Part shown: positions 62,739 to 64,000 of the stretch, in pieces
How positions within the stretch are numbered: the stretch's first letter is position 1
How the letters are laid out: every line of letters begins with the position of its first letter
Source: Vibrio owensii CAIM 1854 = LMG 25443
Lineage (GTDB): Bacteria > Pseudomonadota > Gammaproteobacteria > Enterobacterales > Vibrionaceae
Length of the DNA stretch: 64,000 nt
NCBI RefSeq assembly: GCF_000817815.1
Contig: NZ_JPRD01000011.1
Location: forward strand, 62,001-126,000
Direction of reading: 5' to 3'
Program-made: the position numbers and the translations under genes
The notes under the pieces: generated by a model
What the model was told of the DNA's origin: nothing
The model's input: only the letters and a program-made list of their open reading frames with translations
The model's database searches: none

Positions 62739-63767
62739 TTAATCGTAGACTAACTCGCCATCTTCGTAGCGCGTTTTCACTTCACACACCATTAATGCTG
62801 CGCGTTGACCGATCGCGACGTGGCGGTTTGGGAAAACAACGGCTTCGTTATCGTTCTTCGCCATCAATGGTTTGTCACCATCGTGACCAAACACTTCGCC
62901 GTGAACGAATGAGGTGAAGTTCTCGACGTTGTCATCAAACATGAAATCGAAATCTTCGTGCAAGCGCACAATCGTACGACTAACACGGTACTTGATACAT
63001 GGCTTAGACAAGTGCTCCGCTTTCGCCTCTGCAATTAGGTTACGCAGTGACAAATCGAATGCTGTCAGTTTATCTAAGTCGTTTTCACCAATGCGAGCCA
63101 CACGACCCAGTTCCATCGTCAAAGCTTGAGCGCCGTAGTTCTCTGCACTGAACCAGCTGAATGTGCTGGTTGGCGAGTTAGACAGTAAAACCGCTTCAAT
63201 ATGTGCACTGTCGAGAAAATCAATCAAAGCTTTGCTGCGAACAGGATGACGCGTTTTCGGACTCACCGCAAAGGTGTAGTGCTTTGAATCACGGATCGCA
63301 CAGTGCAAATCTAAGTGCCAGCGTGTTTCCGCTGCAGTATCTTGATAGAAATCTCTGACTAACAATTTGAGGGTATCAGCAATCGCAAGCTCTTTGGTCG
63401 GCTCGTGCTCTTTCTCATCAAACAGTCGGTTAAGGTTTTCTTCTAAAAATCGCGTGTGCGCCAGAGTCGATTCTGGGTGAGCGATAATGAATAAGCATCG
63501 AGCCTCGACTTTCTGGAAGCCAGATTCGATGTCTTTGATAACTGAATCCACCAGCTCCATCGGTGCGGTTTCATCCCCGTGGACACCACAAGAGATGATG
63601 ACGTTCTTTGTTTCCTGAGTGTATTCGTCAGGAATCACTTCTAGCACACCACGCTGATAGAGTTTAAGTTTTACACCATTAGACAGCACCTGCTCCGCTG
63701 GCGCGACATCAATATGAACATCTAACGTGTCAGTTAAAAACGATTGGCGAAAGAGAGACTTCGTCAT
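62739..63767 (-). CDS. astE: Succinylglutamate desuccinylase
   Basis: This 342-residue zinc hydrolase of the M14/AspA family catalyses the last step of the arginine succinyltransferase pathway (succinylglutamate to glutamate and succinate). The metal site is SCGVHGDETAPMELVD (His about 62, Glu about 65) and the downstream HLDLHCAIRDSKHYTFA (His about 155). C-terminal conserved residues include TMELGRVARIGEND. AAGGAGT precedes the ATG at 63767. The other ast genes are not adjacent here. Confidence 0.94.
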   Translation of the reverse strand: MTKSLFRQSFLTDTLDVHIDVAPAEQVLSNGVKLKLYQRGVLEVIPDEYTQETKNVIISCGVHGDETAPMELVDSVIKDIESGFQKVEARCLFIIAHPESTLAHTRFLEENLNRLFDEKEHEPTKELAIADTLKLLVRDFYQDTAAETRWHLDLHCAIRDSKHYTFAVSPKTRHPVRSKALIDFLDSAHIEAVLLSNSPTSTFSWFSAENYGAQALTMELGRVARIGENDLDKLTAFDLSLRNLIAEAKAEHLSKPCIKYRVSRTIVRLHEDFDFMFDDNVENFTSFVHGEVFGHDGDKPLMAKNDNEAVVFPNRHVAIGQRAALMVCEVKTRYEDGELVYD

Positions 63768-64000
63768 GCGTTACTCCTTAATAGCACGGCGGGTATGTTA
63801 ATAAATTGTACAAAGGATTTTTGTTGTTGCGATCCCACTTATGAGTAGAAGCCACCAAATTTATTTAAAATCCCATACCTTTTCGCGCCATGCACTCAAA
63901 TCAAGCATTGAGGCGTTTATTTTTTAAACAATTACAAAGTGTTAGGGCTGTGAACTTTACCACAACCCTAAAGAAGATCATTATGATTTGATCAACTTTT

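Overview
The window looks like a chromosomal segment of a marine Vibrio, probably of the Harveyi-type clade. The reasons are moderate GC with AT-rich spacers, a GbpA chitin/mucin-binding LPMO, an MshA-like pilin, the hppD-hmgA-fahA-maiA tyrosine pathway, Na+-dependent citrate fermentation genes, and tRNA-Val(GAC) close to the enterobacterial sequence. The species cannot be fixed from sequence alone. No phage, transposase, integron array or CRISPR is visible.

Left part (1-12.2 kb): housekeeping and envelope genes (AlaX-like editing protein, HdeD-like membrane protein, MscS-family channel, GNAT, universal stress protein). Among them lie three secreted proteins: a large M66 (StcE-like) mucinase with C-terminal carbohydrate-binding modules, a choloylglycine-hydrolase-family Ntn amidase, and GbpA. 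Next (12.6-20.8 kb) is a complete L-fucose operon, fucP-I-K-U-A-O, with its DeoR-type regulator fucR upstream. Fucose is a mucin sugar, so these genes may form a mucus/chitin colonisation and feeding module. From 20.8 to 23.9 kb lies an AT-rich stretch with an 8-bp tandem repeat (5 copies), a tiny exported protein, a LysR regulator and an orphan NarL-type response regulator.

Middle part (23.9-37.6 kb): a complete citrate fermentation locus. One operon runs leftwards (citC-D-E-F-X-G plus a poorly characterised FAH-fold-like protein). The divergent operon carries citS, oadG-A-B and then the citAB two-component system. Citrate enters by CitS and is cleaved by citrate lyase to acetate and oxaloacetate, and OadGAB decarboxylates oxaloacetate while pumping Na+. 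The last gene of the left operon shows FAH-superfamily residue patterns. Known FAH-fold enzymes act on oxaloacetate, which makes it the best candidate here for an undescribed accessory function.

Right part (37.6-64 kb): a decayed amidohydrolase pseudogene, two tRNA-Val(GAC) genes, an HSL-type esterase, a membrane-anchored DUF2726/zinc-ribbon protein, the homogentisate operon (with TyrR-box-like sites upstream and a TetR gene diverging), a PepT-like peptidase, a hemerythrin-GGDEF protein, rlmF plus a YgjP-like protease, an orphan MshA-like pilin, a glutaredoxin, an HlyD/DUF2955/FUSC efflux set, a LysR/MFS divergent pair, DUF1415 and MazG-like proteins, btuCD and astE. Terminator hairpins punctuate most units and are listed. 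Start codons were moved from the longest frame where a Shine-Dalgarno and family alignment favoured an internal ATG.
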